Source: Embiotoca jacksoni
Taxonomy: Eukaryota > Chordata > Actinopteri > Embiotocidae
Length of the DNA stretch: 64,000 nucleotides
Assembly (NCBI GenBank): GCA_022577435.1
Contig: JAKOON010000011.1
Location: 11,251,636 to 11,315,635 of the forward strand
Direction: 5' to 3'
Shown here: piece by piece, positions 1-13,669 of the stretch
Layout of the letters: each line of letters opens with the position of its first letter
How positions within the stretch are numbered: position 1 is the first letter of the stretch
Program-made: the position numbers and the translations under genes
The notes under the pieces: generated by a model
Told to the model about the DNA's origin: nothing
The model's input: the letters and a program-made list of their open reading frames with translations, nothing else
Database searches by the model: none

Positions 1-1266
1 CTTGTCACTGTCAATAATTTCTACATACATTTCAGTAACGGGCTTTGTGTGTTGGAAGTTGTTATTTCTGTCTTGTGTATGCTCTGTGCAACTTTTGTTT
101 ACAAAGTCTTAAAAGGCAAAAAGAAATGTCATTTTTGTTGACATGCTCTAATATTTAATGCCAATGAATTTCATTTCCGTTTGTTTTTATTTGGAGTGTA
201 GTATCACCGCGTAGCAATAAATTATACAGCTAAAGAAAATACCCAAAATATAATAAAAATATCGAGGAAAAATTTGAGAATAAAAGTGTGAACCAACACA
301 AATAGGCCAGAGATGTAAAACTAAAGTTTATAGATATAGATATATAGAAATATATATGTATATATATATGTATATATATAGATATATATCTCTATATATA
401 TGCTTATATTGTAGTAATGCATTTAGAAAAAAGTGCAGTGAAAGACAAACATCATAAATAACAATAAGAATTTGGGTCGTAAAAAAGAAAAGAAAAGGCT
501 CCTCTTCTTCATTAGGTGTATTAATGAACTCCGATTACCCTTCTGCTGTAATAATGTCATATAATGAACTGAAATCACAGTGGATCATGAAATGACAAAT
601 GATTATTCTTAGGTTTTTTTTCTGAAACTTTAAACAAACCGGTCACTAAAAATACGGATTTAAAACAGACAGTAACACCGTGAGCTGCCTTCCTTTTAAC
701 ACTTCAATTTCTCTCCGCCGCCGCGTTAAAACTCAGAACTCGAATCAAAGAAACTATTTGACACGTGTTACTTTTGTAATTTACCGCGATTAAAGTTCGC
801 GTTCTTCTCCCCGTTTGATTTCACCGCGGTCGCATCTCACGACGACGTCGCTCAGAAAGTCACAGCGCCCCGCTCTCCGCGTGCCGCTCGGCAGGTCGCG
901 TGAAGTCGGTTTGGTGAGCGTTAAAAAAAAAAAAAAAAAAACGACAACAACTGTCGATCGTCGTGAATTGTTGACATAAAAAAAACAAAAAAACGATTGA
1001 TTAGAGCAGCTGGAAGTCATTTCCACATGTACAACACGGTAAGGACTGTTTGTTCTTTACCCGGTGGCCCAAAACGATGGCAGCGGACCCGAGAGGGGTG
1101 ATGGAAACTGTTGAGCTTTGCGGGAGGGGAGGGCGAGGGAGGGGAGGGGAGCATTGTATTGTATTATAATTGCACGCCTCGCCGCGGTTAACGTGGACTA
1201 CATCACCGCTGCGTGCGCGCGTCGAATCGAGATTGTGAACGCGACTCGAGGGCCGGCGACGCTTTG

Positions 1267-1271
<5 letters not shown>

Positions 1272-1314
<43 letters not shown>
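1272..1314. repeat. (CA)n microsatellite
   Basis: Perfect CA dinucleotide run, about 43 bases, preceded by CG-rich GCGCGCG. Confidence 0.95.
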
Positions 1315-1317
<3 letters not shown>

Positions 1318-1497
1318 CAGTGGTGGGATGTCAGTGACCTGCGCCTCCAGGCTCAGGATGTTAATGGAGATTGATCCGCGCTGGGGAAAATTAGACAAAG
1401 GTGCCAGCTGATGGCGATGGGATGGTAATTAGAGGAGCTCGCTCAGTGTTCGGCCCCGTGGTCTAAAGGCACATTCTGTATAGAATTGCGCTGATTT

Positions 1498-1541
1498 AAA
1501 AAAAAAATAAATAAATAAATAAAAAAAAAAAAAAAAAATAA

Positions 1542-1579
<38 letters not shown>
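1498..1579. repeat. A-rich / (TA)n tract
   Basis: Poly-A interspersed with T (AAATAAATAAAT pattern), followed by about 15 TA dinucleotides. Confidence 0.9.
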
Positions 1580-1580
<1 letters not shown>

Positions 1581-1689
1581 AAGTATATTCTTTCAAATAT
1601 ATCCGAGTCTAGGTTTTGTTTATTGGTTTAGCGCGTCGGCGTGCTACATCATCAGCTCGCGGAAGTGCCGTAAAAGCGCGACGCCATCA

Positions 1690-2255
1690 TTCGGTTGCAG
1701 TCGGGGCTTAGTGTCCTCGGGCTCCAGATCAAATCGAGTCAGATCCACCGCGCGCTCCTCTCCCAGCCCGTCCAAATATGGTCACTTCCTCTTCCAAAAT
1801 AACAAGATGGCGACGGCCAAAAAAATGCCGAACTCGAAGCTCCAGAACGGCAATTCGCAAACCAACAGGTGACGTCCAATAGACTCCCATTCAATAAAAT
1901 GTTCTCCTCCGGTTACCTCGGTGTTGTTCGCTAAAGTCGCTCCTTCTTATTCGATTTCTGGAGGTCCATCTGAAAATGATCCGTCATTAATTAGAAAATA
2001 AGCTTCAAAAAGATGTGGTTTTTTTGGGGGGGGGGTGTCTGTTTGATTGACAGGCCCGCGGTGCAATCCGGTTACAGCTATCGGCGGGCGGGACGTAGTA
2101 TCGGTCAGGCATCCGATCAGATCCACCGCTCGCTCCTCCCCACCAGCTCGTCCAAATACGGTCACTCCCTGCTCCGAACCAGCGAGAAGGCGACGCACGA
2201 AATCCGAACCGGAGGCTTCGTAACGTTCACAAACCGACGGGTGACGTCACCGCAG
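1690..2255 (+). repeat. R1 dispersed repeat, copy 1 (two joined partial copies)
   Basis: This family recurs throughout the window. Its hallmarks are GTCCAAATATGGTCACTTCC, AACAAGATGGCGACGGCC-type and GAGTCAGATCCACCGC sequences, then a GGGTGACGTCA-type end. A 3' portion (about 1690-1875) joins a second, longer copy (about 1876-2255) that includes the GATTGACAGGC and CGGCGGGCGGGACGTAGTAT stretches. No coding capacity is seen. It is probably a non-autonomous transposon or SINE-like element, class not determined. Confidence 0.7.
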
Positions 2256-2405
2256 CTCGCAGCTCGACTTGGTCTTACGGCGTCGTACTTTTCGCTGTCG
2301 CGCAGACGGACCGACGGGTGTGTTCGTGTGCGGTCGGGTTTCCTCTCTGATACGGCTCCAACCCGGGATTAATAGAAGTCTCTGTTTTGGTCTCCACGCC
2401 TTCAG

Positions 2406-2535
2406 TGTCGCCTGCTGCCGAGCGGCTGCGCCACATCCTGGGAGAGGACGACAGCGCCCCGACGCCCACGATATTCACCGAGATGGACACGCTGCAGCAG
2501 GAGGGCGGCGAGTTGGAGTGGAAAGAGTCCGCGAG
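2406..2535 (+). CDS. slc4a5: slc4a5 first visible exon
   Basis: Follows the acceptor CCTTCAG and ends at GCGAG|GTGCGC. It encodes SPAAERLRHILGEDD and then IFTEMDTLQQEGGELEWK, the start of the conserved NBC cytoplasmic domain. It ends in phase 2 (AG|G completes Arg). A CA repeat begins about ten bases into the following intron. Confidence 0.9.
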
Positions 2536-2545
2536 GTGCGCGCAC

Positions 2546-2584
<39 letters not shown>

Positions 2585-3745
2585 ACACACCCACCCCAGG
2601 CGTGTCAGGGCTTTCATTAGTTGAAGCTGCGGGGTCCCTTCTGATGGGATTGAAGGGAGGCGGGACGACAGGCAACGTCACGCGCGACTGCGGCTGCGGC
2701 ATAAGTTGCGTCACGACATCCTGCTGTTCGACACCGCTGATCCTCGGCTAATCGATCACGTCGTTCGGGACACGGCCCGTTGCCCGGATCCCTTCTCTGC
2801 GCAGGTGGGTGAAGTTTGAGGAGAAGGTGGAGGAGGGAGGGGAGAGATGGAGCAAGCCCCACGTCTCCACGCTGACCCTCCACAGCCTGTTTGAGCTCAG
2901 GACCTGCCTGCAGACGGGAAGCATCCTGCTCGACCTGGAGGGCTACTCGCTGCCGCAGATCGTCGGTGAGTCACGCAGAATACCCGAGACCACGACATGA
3001 ACCTTTTACGATCTTTTATTTTGAACGCAGAGGACGAAGCGTGTCTAAATACCCCTTTTACCGAAGCGTTATTCCCTCTTTTGGAGCTCTGTTTTTGGTC
3101 TCCACCGCCTCCTGAGGAAAAGGATCTGCCGATTTAGCGGCTAAATGCTCGGCAGCTCGTCTCCGACTCCGTTAATAGTAATAGTAATTTACTTGAATTC
3201 AATCTACCCGAGAAACAACTACATGATGCATTCATACTAAAAACCAAAGCAATTAGACTTTAAATCCGAATATAAATTCATATTACTTTTTACAGCGTGT
3301 GAGAAGCATCATCAGACTAACGTGGACATAAACATCACACACAGAGAAGTGTTGATGTACTCCAAGAAAAACGTGCTAGTTTTGGTACGTGGTATGTAGC
3401 GCGGACACTTCCGTGAACATCATGAACACGGACGATAGAAAAACGTTCGTTACCTCTGAACCGAAGCCGATCTAAATAGAAAAATCAGCGCATCGTCCCA
3501 TTTAAATTAAGTCAAATATAGTTATTTAACTGTACTGAGTAGGTTTAAATCATCCGTGTTTTGAACGCGAACTCTTCCTCCAGAGGAGATCGTGGATCGG
3601 CAGATAGCCGACGGCCTCATCCCCCCCGACCTGAAGGAGAAGATCATCTTCGTGCTGCTCAGGAAGCACCGTCACCAGACCAAGAAGCCCATCCACCGCT
3701 CGCTGGCCGACATCGGGAAGTCCTCCAACGCCGCCTCCAGTGAGC

Positions 3746-3790
<45 letters not shown>

Positions 3791-5375
3791 CGCGGGTGTG
3801 TGTATCCGCTATGTGTACTTCATCTAACCAATCGGCAATCACCGTCTCACCTTCTAATCACATCGTAACTCTTCCTCTGTTTTCCGACATGTTGACCACC
3901 AACTGTTTCACCTTCCCTTCCCTAAACATCAACAAAAAAACAAAAAAAACATCACCTCTTCCGTGCTCATCGTTGTCTCATCTGCTGCCGCCGCCGCCGC
4001 CGCCGCCGCCGCTCTGTCAGACCGTAGTCCTCAGGTTAGTTGTAGCACTAGTTCAGCTTCTGGGATCCACCGCTCCACAGAAGACCTACGCTCTCGGCAG
4101 TCAAGCAGCCTTAGCCGCCTGCGTGAGTCTCAACACAACACACACGCACGCACGCACGCACACACACGCACACACACACACCAACCACGGAGTCTCATAC
4201 GAGGTGCGATCAAAACGTTCAGAGACTGTCCCTGCTGCGCGTGAACAGTGAGTTGCACACGGAGCAGGAAGATGCAACAACCTTCACGAGGAAGTGTTCC
4301 CGAGTGTCGTCTCTCGATCGACATCAGCAGCTGAGTTCCCCGCGTTAACGTGACCGCCGGTACGTGAACGTTTGTGATTTCACCGCGGACCTGAAACTGG
4401 AGCAGAGAAACATCAAGATTTTAGGGTCAAACTTCTGGAAACGGTCAACAGAAACGCTTCAGAAAGTCGACGCCGATGAAACGACGAGGCGTTCCGAGAG
4501 ACGCTCAGCGTTTCAAGAGGAGGCGGAGCTTCACCGTCCAAGACCGAAGAAGGCGCGTCAGGTCAGGAGACGCCGGGTGGGTTTTCTTCGACGTCGCCGG
4601 GGCTGTGCAACCGTGAATTCGTCCCCCGGGGTCAGACTGTCAACACCGAGTTCCACTGGGACCTCCTGAGGCGTCTGAGGGTTGTTAGCGTTGTTAGCTG
4701 TTTGTTTACTTCAGTTAAACGGTTAGCATTGTTAGACCGAGGCGTCTGAGGGAAAACGCTCGCAACAAACCACCTGAACTCGGGCGCCACGGCAACACCC
4801 CACCACCACCACCACTCACCCGATTTCACTCCCTGCGACTTTTTACTGTTGCACAAAAAATAAAGGTCGAGCTGAAGGGTCACCGTTTCGACACAGTGGA
4901 GGAAATCCAGCCTGACTGCCGTTGAGTGCTTGATGCGAATTCTGGGAGTCATGTCGCTGCACAAAGGACTTTGAAGGGGATGGTGACCAAATTTCGGTTG
5001 TTGCAGTCACTGAACTTTTTGATCGCACCTCATATAAAACTCAAGTTCTGTACCTAAATACAAATTTGAGGTACTCTATGGAACTTTTTTCATAAACAAT
5101 TAACACCACTTTTGTTTGTTTATAAGAAAACCCTACCGGACACCTTTTAAACAGGATTTTTTTTTTTTTTTTTTGCAATACCGGACTTTTAATTTCTAAA
5201 CAAGCCTTTTTTTTTTTCTACACTGTTGCATCATTACTTTTAGTCACGTTACGGATTCCAAAACTGATACCACGTTTTTCAACTCTAAGCTTCTTAACTT
5301 CTCTGCTTTCTTTCTATGCTTTTAATCAAACGCGGACCCCAGCTAACTCCCAGCTACTGCATGAGTTCACAGACA

Positions 5376-5441
<66 letters not shown>

Positions 5442-8400
5442 TGTGTATCTGTATCTGTATCTGTATGTGTGTGTGTGTGTGTATATATACAGTACACATA
5501 TTCACGATGACTACAGCATGTTGGGTATAATGTGTGTTTACTTTCGGTCCCATTGTGTGACCCCTTGGCTGTATTTGTTTTTCTTTTTGTGGATCTGTGT
5601 GGGTGAAGGGGATTATCGGAGGATTTTTTTTTTTTTTTTTTGGGGCTCTGTGTTCTTGTTCTTTCTCTGTTCGATTTTATTTGTTCCAAATCTGCTTTAA
5701 GAAGGATGGGGGGGCCGGGAGGTCACTGAAATATAATCCTCCTCAGAAACAGCTGGTCTAACCTGCTCTCTCTTTCTGTTTTTCTCAAGACCATCTAATT
5801 GGATCAAATTAGCATTTTTGTTTTACTCAATAAATGTCTGAAAAGCAAAACTCAAGCATTGAAATCTGGGAATGTTCCTATTCTTGTTTGTCATATTATC
5901 GCTTTTTGGTTAAAAAAAAATAAAACAAGTGTGTGCTGTGTTTATAGATCCTGCTCAGAGCCGCAGCATGAATGATATTTCAGACACACCGAGCTCTGAC
6001 CAGGTAACTCTCACTTCCTGTATTTTGCGTGTTCAGTTTTTGTATGCTTGTACAACGTTATAAATACTAAAAGACTAAAGCTTGTGATGTTCTGTATATT
6101 AATACTCTATATTTTCCTATTTAAAAACCTCAGTATATGTTAGTCCTTCTCTAAATGCTTTCCTCCCCCGAGTCCTGAGATTAGTTCCTACCGAAGACAT
6201 AAATCTCTTTTTCCATTTTGTTTTTTTTTGCAAACAAACAATAGGAGCTCATTAGTTTGGGACTATTTCAGCAGCGTATTAATGAGCTTTTGTGAGAGTT
6301 TGGCAGCAGGACGGTGATTCAATCAAAATAAACTGCCGTGGGTGTTCTCGGTGAGGAGCGTGTCAGTCAAGACTGTGATGTGTCTTTTAATGGAGGAATA
6401 AAAGGTTGTGATACGAATTTGGATCTAAGTTAGTCATTTATGACTTTCAAAGGTCAGTTCGAGGCCAGCGGATAAAAGAAACAAAACGTTAGGTTTAATG
6501 AAAAATGTAGTCTGAATTTGTAAAGACTTGTAGCAACCAACAGTGATGTCATCCATTGGTTTGTGAGCTGCCGATCTGAATCCTTGAGTTTGGCATTTTG
6601 GCCGTCGCCATCTTGTTTTGTTTTTGTGTGCCAGAAGTGACCATATTTAGACGAAGAGGGGAGGAGTGAGTGGCGGATCTGACTCGATCTGATTGGGAAC
6701 CTGTGAACACTAGGCCACGCCCCCCAAACTTATGGCTTTTTTTTTAGGTCCTAATATCTAATGAACGCTGGAATTGTTGTCATCATGACCACCAGAACAC
6801 TAATCAGAAGGAGGGACTTAATCTAATGACACCATGATGATTTATGGAAACTATTTGCTGCCTCTGTATTTCAGGAGAAAACTCCATGCTTTTTCAATAG
6901 GAATCTATTGCAGACAGCCCCTAGTGGCCCTCGGTGGTATTGCACTCTCTGGCAGTTTGCAGACCCGGAAGCTGCGTTCATTTTATATACAGTCTACAGT
7001 CGTAACACGGCTGCGTTAATCACCTCATCAGAAACCTCACTTCTTCATAGCAATGATAAAAGAAACGCAGTGGGTTTGGACGTTTAACGCATGTCATGTT
7101 TACAGTTAGAAGGCTCAGTCCGTCTAGATCACAAACCACCGGCATGTTTCCCCTTTAATCCTTGGTGGTATGTAGCCTGACTGATAGCAGTGAACCGACC
7201 TTTAAAATCCCAAGTTTGACCCCGTCTCTAATGAAAAATAAAAAGGTGAAGTCACAAAACAATGCTGTTGCAATGCTGTAACTATGTTGTTGTTGTTTTT
7301 TATCTGAATATGACATAAATTCGATGGCAAGTTGGGTAACATCAGACAAACATAGAAAAACTTGTGGATTCAAGCATTGGCGATTATTCATAATTAATTG
7401 AGAGAAATAAAAAAACTAAAAAGGCTCCAAGAGACGGCCTTAAAATCCAGGAGAAAGCTGGGGGGGGAAAAAAAGGGAGTGTTTGCAGGCGTCCTTTTTA
7501 CCAGTAGTCTGGGTGAAACTCCAAAAACACTGGGTCCTACATTTCCCATAATTCTTTTGTTGGACGTTCCCTGACTTGCTATACATAAACTGAGTTTAAT
7601 ATCTTGCGTATCCACCGTCGCTGTCGGATTTATTGATTTTGTTATCAGCCAGTTTAATGTTGCCTGTGTGAAAAAATAACAGAACCTAACAGAAGGCGTG
7701 ACGCGACGCATTCCGTCTCCTCTTATAACTCGAGTGTGTTTGTTTTAGGTGAAAAAAAAATGAGTCTTTATAAGAATTCGTCTGAACTACTTAATCCCCC
7801 TAATCCCGGCAGCACTAAAATGGAAGTTCGTTAAACTGCGCAGCACCTGCGTACACGCTTTGTGCTTACGACTGAGTGTTTGCGGATTCCTGAGCTCCTG
7901 TTGTTTCCGTCCTCTGAGCTGAATTATTGAAATCTCTCACCAAACACGACAACAGTGAAAAATATCACAGTTTCGCTCGCTTGCTTTTCATCTTGATTTG
8001 TGCCCAAACATGCAACAAAATCTCCTGCACATGACCCTTAAGTCCGGAGTGAGTATTTGTTCACAGAAAGCAACATGTCACCTTTTCGGCTTTTCTTTGA
8101 TCCGACCCGTTTACAGCCGCGGGGTGAAGTACATGATGTTATTACATATAATGCCCGCCGTGGGAGAATTAAGCTACCTAAATGACCTCAGTGGAGTACA
8201 GCTGCAGATAACGGCTCCAAACTTTGGAAGGAGTGCGTGGTTCTTCTGAAATTAGTTCGTAGTGTGCGAGTCCGAAATATCTCATTTGTGGTTTGGTTTG
8301 GACCGAGAAGTTAAAAGAGTGAAAGAGGACCAGCTGGTGAATTGACTCTGAAAGCAGCATTAACAGATTATGAAGAGATTTTAATTTAAGCACCCACCAC

Positions 8401-11400
8401 TCCACTGCCACGTGCTTCCTTGGTGAGAAGGAGGAAGTGGAGGAGGAGGAGGAGGAGGAGAAGGAGGATGATGAGGAGGAAGATGAGGAGGAGGAGGAGT
8501 GAACCAAAAAGAGCTGCGACACATTGTTGATTTTTAGATTTTTTTTTTTTTAGATTTTTTTTTTTTTTTACTATGCAGTTGCTATCGTGGGAAACAAAAC
8601 TCAAAAAAAACAGCCGTGTTTTAGAAATATTCTTATTTTCCTCCCGGGTACCAAACTTCGGTACTTTAACGGCACCGAACGAACTGTTTCGATACCATCC
8701 TGTATCAAAAAAAAGCCTCGTCAAATTTCGATACCGAGGCTACATCCACGCCAACACGTTTTCATTTTAAAAACACATAACTTTTGTTACGTGGGTTTCG
8801 ACTTTGGAAAATCTCCCTTTACAACGCCTTATTTCGCTCTTTTCAAACAAATTTTTGGCCTCATATCTGTTTGAGTTGCGCTGCAGTAACTGGACGCCTC
8901 GCTGTGTGCGGCCGGCTAGCTAGCATCTTCTGATAGTATGTGAAGTGTGAAGGTAACATTGTTAAATTGTAGCATCTAGCAATAACTCGCGTGTGAGACG
9001 TTTAGGGGATATCTGTAAATCGCAGCTAATGGAAATAACCAGGGTTACACTCCGATGACAGGAGTTTTCGGTATCGAAGTCAAGCTATTGGTACCGAAAC
9101 TGAAAATATTTGAATGATACCCAGCACCATCCTCCAGAGGCACGGTGGAGTTAAGTATTGTTTAAAAAATGGCAGGATGTCGGGTCAGAAAGGTTTTGGT
9201 TTGGTTTTATTGACATGACAAAATGGTCCGACGTATCAGACTGTGGAAGAGCCATAAATTGCAATACCACCAAGGGCCACTAGGGGCTGGCTTAAAAAAC
9301 AAAAACAACAACAACAAAAAAAACTCCAATAGACTAACATTCAACTTCTCTCATGAAATATAAAACTCTAAATTTTTTTCCAATAGTTATGTCAGTGTTG
9401 TTTGCTTAAGTCACTCCTTATTAGTTTTCTGTTGGTCCATTTGAAAAACTTTCTGTCATTAATTAGTTATTGGACCTCAAAAAGAGATATGTTTGTGGGC
9501 GTGTCTGTTTGATGGACAGGCCTGTGGTGCAGTCAGGTTTCTGCTGTAGGTGGGCGGGGCATAGTGTTCTAAGGCTCCCAATCAGATTGAGTCAGATCCC
9601 CCGCTAGCTTCCCAGCTCGTCCAAATATGGTCACTTCTGGCTCCAAAAAAAACCAAGATGGCGACAGCCAAATCGCTGAACTCGAGGCTTCAGAACGGGT
9701 GACGTCACAGTTGGTTGCCGCTTGTGGAAAATGGGGATTTGTCAGAATTGCTCAGCTCTTTACTTTCTTTTTTGCCCTCATTCCAACTAATAAAGGTCAA
9801 CTCCACGCCCCTCAGATATGATCTCTACTGACGCTGTCCCTCTTTTCAGCTTAAGAATAAGTTCATGAAGAAGATTCCTCGTGATGCCGAAGCGTCCAAC
9901 GTCCTGATCGGCGAGGTGGATTTTCTGGACAAACCGTTTGTCTCCTTCGTGCGTTTGGCTCAAGCCACGACTCTTGGAGGCCTCACCGAGGTCCCTGTCC
10001 CAACCAGGTAGGCGTTCCCGCCGTCTCCTTTTTGATTTCACTCCAAAGTGGGAGTGTCTTCGCGTTGATGAGCCTTCAAACCTCCTCCTCTGACAGGTTT
10101 CTCTTCATCCTGCTGGGTCCCCATGGAAAAAACAAGTCCTACAACGAGATCGGCAGAGCGATTGCGACGCTCATGGTGGACGATGTAAGCGACCGGCGCC
10201 ATCCCACCCGGACAGACTCCCGTTATCCGGGCATTAGTGTGACTTTGTTTCTTTCTTTCCTGTCAGCTGTTCAGTGATGTTGCCTACAAAGCGAGGGACC
10301 GCGAAGACCTGATCGCAGGTGTCGATGAGTTTCTGGATGAGGTGATCGTCCTTCCTCCGGGAGAATGGGACCCCAAAATACGCATCGAACCTCCCAAGAA
10401 GGTTCCATCAGCAGAAATGAGGTACGTACATAAACCGAACATACTTCAATCCATGTCCACACGTGTCCACACTGTCCAAAGTGTTGGATTGAATTGCTGT
10501 AATCAGTATTCTCATAAACAACACGGTATAATGATGTTGTGAAGGGGTTCGCTCAGAGTTATGAAAGTTGTCCAGTAGGTCATTTACATTGAAGAATCTT
10601 CATCTTCATCCCAGGAAGTCGGTGCTGAACCTGAACGAGCTGGGTCAGATGAACGGCTCGGCCGGCGGGGCAGCCGGAGGAGAAGATGAGGAGATGCCTG
10701 CTCCACATGAGCTGGGAGAGGAGCTGAAGTTCACTGGGAGGTATGGGATGGGTGCCGGAGAGGGACCATAACACGTCAGTCCTGTGCATTTTTATAACTG
10801 CCCGCTGCGCCCTTTTTCCCAATAGGTTCGCCGGTGGAATGTGGCTGGACATCAAGAGGAAGATGCCGTGGTATTGCAGTGATCTCTACGATGGCTTCCA
10901 TATCCAGTCCATCTCTGCTGTGCTCTTCATCTACCTGGGCTGCATCACCAACGCCATCACCTTCGGAGGACTGCTGGGGGACGCCACCGACAACTACCAG
11001 GTCTCCATATACGAGCAGCGACACGACGAAGCGATGCAGAAACCCCCGCTTGGATCTGACGTGTCTCCGTCTGTCCCCTCTCTCCGTCTCTCAGGGAGTC
11101 ATGGAGAGCTTCCTCGGCACCGCTCTAGCGGGGACCGTCTTCTGCTTGTTTAGCGGACAGCCTCTGATCATCCTCAGTTCAACCGGACCCATTCTCATCT
11201 TCGAAAAACTGCTCTACGAGTTCAGCAAGTAAGACGCGCACACGCTAAAGCTCGGCGATTACACGCCGCACCAAGACAACCCAGGCACACGTGTCCCTTT
11301 CGCGTCTGTCCACGCAGGAACAACGGCATAGACTACATGGAGCTGCGTCTGTGGATCGGCATCCACTCGTGTCTGCAGTGTTTCCTGCTGGTCATCACGG

Positions 11401-13597
11401 ACGCCAGTTACATCATCAAGTACATGACGCGCTTCACGGAGGAGGGTTTCTCCAGCCTCATCTCCTTCATATTCATCTCCGACGCCATCAAGAAGATGGT
11501 GGGTGACGCGTTTTCCTCTGAGAGCTACTCGTGTCTCGTAACATTTATTCTGAGTCTGAGTTCCACCCAAACCAGCTGAATCAGCTTTATGTGAACAATC
11601 ACCAACTGATACTCTGAAAACCCGTTCTGTATCGCAACAGCTTAAATTCAACAGCATGTGCATGTTTTTTCAAATGCATTTATTTATGGTTTCAATTGAG
11701 GGCTTTTATTTTGAAAAGTCAACCTGCTCTGTAACTTTGATCTCTCACTCACTCAGTGACTGAAACTCTCTTTCCAGCTCAGTGTGAGAATCCCTGCTGT
11801 GTTTCTGTCCTCTGATCTCTGTGTGTCTCACTGTGGGAAAGTTATGTAAAGTCACATTTCAAAGTCATGTGAAGTGAAATAAACGTTTTTGTTTTCACAG
11901 GTAGGATCCTTTAAGTATTACCCAATCAACCGCGGCTTCAAGCCGGACTACATCACGGCCTACAGGTGTGAATGCATCGCTCCAGACCAGGGTGAGTACT
12001 CAGACTGTTTTTTTTCTTTCTTAAACATGGTCTGTTTTGTAAAGGGCCCTCTTTTAATATCCAGATTCATAAACTAACAGATTAACAAACTAACAGATTA
12101 ACAAACTAACAGATTACTAAATTAACAGATTAATAAAATAACAGATTAACAAACTAACAGATTAACAAACTAACAGATTACTAAATGAACAGATTAATAA
12201 ACTAACATATTAATGAACTCGCAGATTAACAAACTAACAGATTAATATACTAACTGATTAATAAACTGTTTACACATTCGTTCCTGTTCTTTGATCGGTT
12301 TCCTCGTTTTCTGAACTCGTACACATGGTTTTTCACGTCTTTTTCTACGACGTGACCCCTGAGGAGCTTTGTAGTTTTCTGAGGCAACATTAAGAGATTA
12401 AAAAAAAAAAAGACCTTGAACTGGCCAACATAACATTTAGAGGCGGCGCAACTACACTTAAAGGAATAGTTAAAAAAAATAAATAAAAGGAAGTTGATTT
12501 TGATCACGTGTTTATGTGTAAAGTGCAGAGCTGGCATCAAAAATGTGGTTAGCGTAGCTTAGCATAAAGTAAAAAAATAAACTTACGAGCACAATAAAAC
12601 AAAGCTCAATAAGTCGTCTGTGGAGGAAACCAGTGTTGTAACTCCCCCCTAGTTTATCGTCACTAACAGAATCAGGAAGTGATTCGAACTCCGTCATAAC
12701 ATCAGGTCGTCATCGCTGTTAAGGGAGATCAATTATTGTCATTTGAAGCAAACGTTCGCTCATGATTTTGTTTTGTTTTCTGTTTGTGCCTCATTTCTGG
12801 ATGCTGTCTGAAAAAGTAAGTATTTATGGATAGACCTTGGTGGAACCTGCTGAAAATGAATAAATAAAAAAACTAGTAACCGCGCCTGAGAAAATTGCAT
12901 ACTTTGACAGTAAATGCATCATCACTTCTACAACTTGAAAGGAAATTATTATACATCGTGTTCCCCGTCACTTATTCCTGTTTCCGTCTTGTGTTTTTGT
13001 TTTTTTTTCCTCCTCAGCATCTGCGCTGGGCTTGAATGTTTCAGCTCCGCTTGCAGACAATAACATGACTCTGCTGGTAAGTGACTAAAGACAGAAAAAG
13101 TGTGAGTTTAGCATCTCTTTCATCGTGAACCCTCATTTATTCCCACAAACGAGGAGAACTCCGTCTGGATTTGCATCTCCAGTCGCTTGGTTGTTTTAAA
13201 CTGCCGCAAGAAAATCTGGGCCCGTATTTATCAAAACATTTCGGAGCGGGAAATCAAATACTCTCACTTTGTTATGCATTTTGTCAGCTTTGATCATTTC
13301 GGAAATAACAGCATTTCCAAGCAGTAGAGATAAAAGTCAACGCGGAGATATTAAGGCAACGATACGAACTTAATAAAGATACTTTTAACACGAATTAAAG
13401 ATTCAATGTGTCGGCGGCATTCTCCCGTTGCGGAAGACGAAACAGAAAACGTAAGTTCGATTTCCTGGAACAACTTTTCAGTGCGATTTCCGGAGAAAGT
13501 CTCCAAGCAGCTTGATAAATCCGGGCCAGGATTGTCCACTAGAGGGCAGCGTGGCTTTTGTTTCTTTTCTTTTTCTTCTGTTATCGCTTGTGTTTTT

Positions 13598-13669
<72 letters not shown>

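Larger units (their letters stand above)
1..1640. other. AT-rich non-coding flank with simple repeats
   Basis: No coding exon is recognisable here. The stretch holds a TATA/GATATA-rich tract at about 340-402, a (CA)n microsatellite at 1272-1314, and an A-rich run grading into (TA)n at about 1498-1579. The missing 5' exons of slc4a5 should lie here or upstream of the window, but none could be found by eye. Confidence 0.5.

Noticed and set aside
1001..1315. Open frames made of VCVCVC or HTHTHT runs (also 5316-5700, 16062-16398, 25258-25748, 61079-61429)
   Set aside because: Translations of CA/GT or TC microsatellites without any other support.
4364..4669. Host gene in the 4.4 kb frame
   Set aside because: It is the decayed transposase remnant of the mariner copy with matching terminal repeats.
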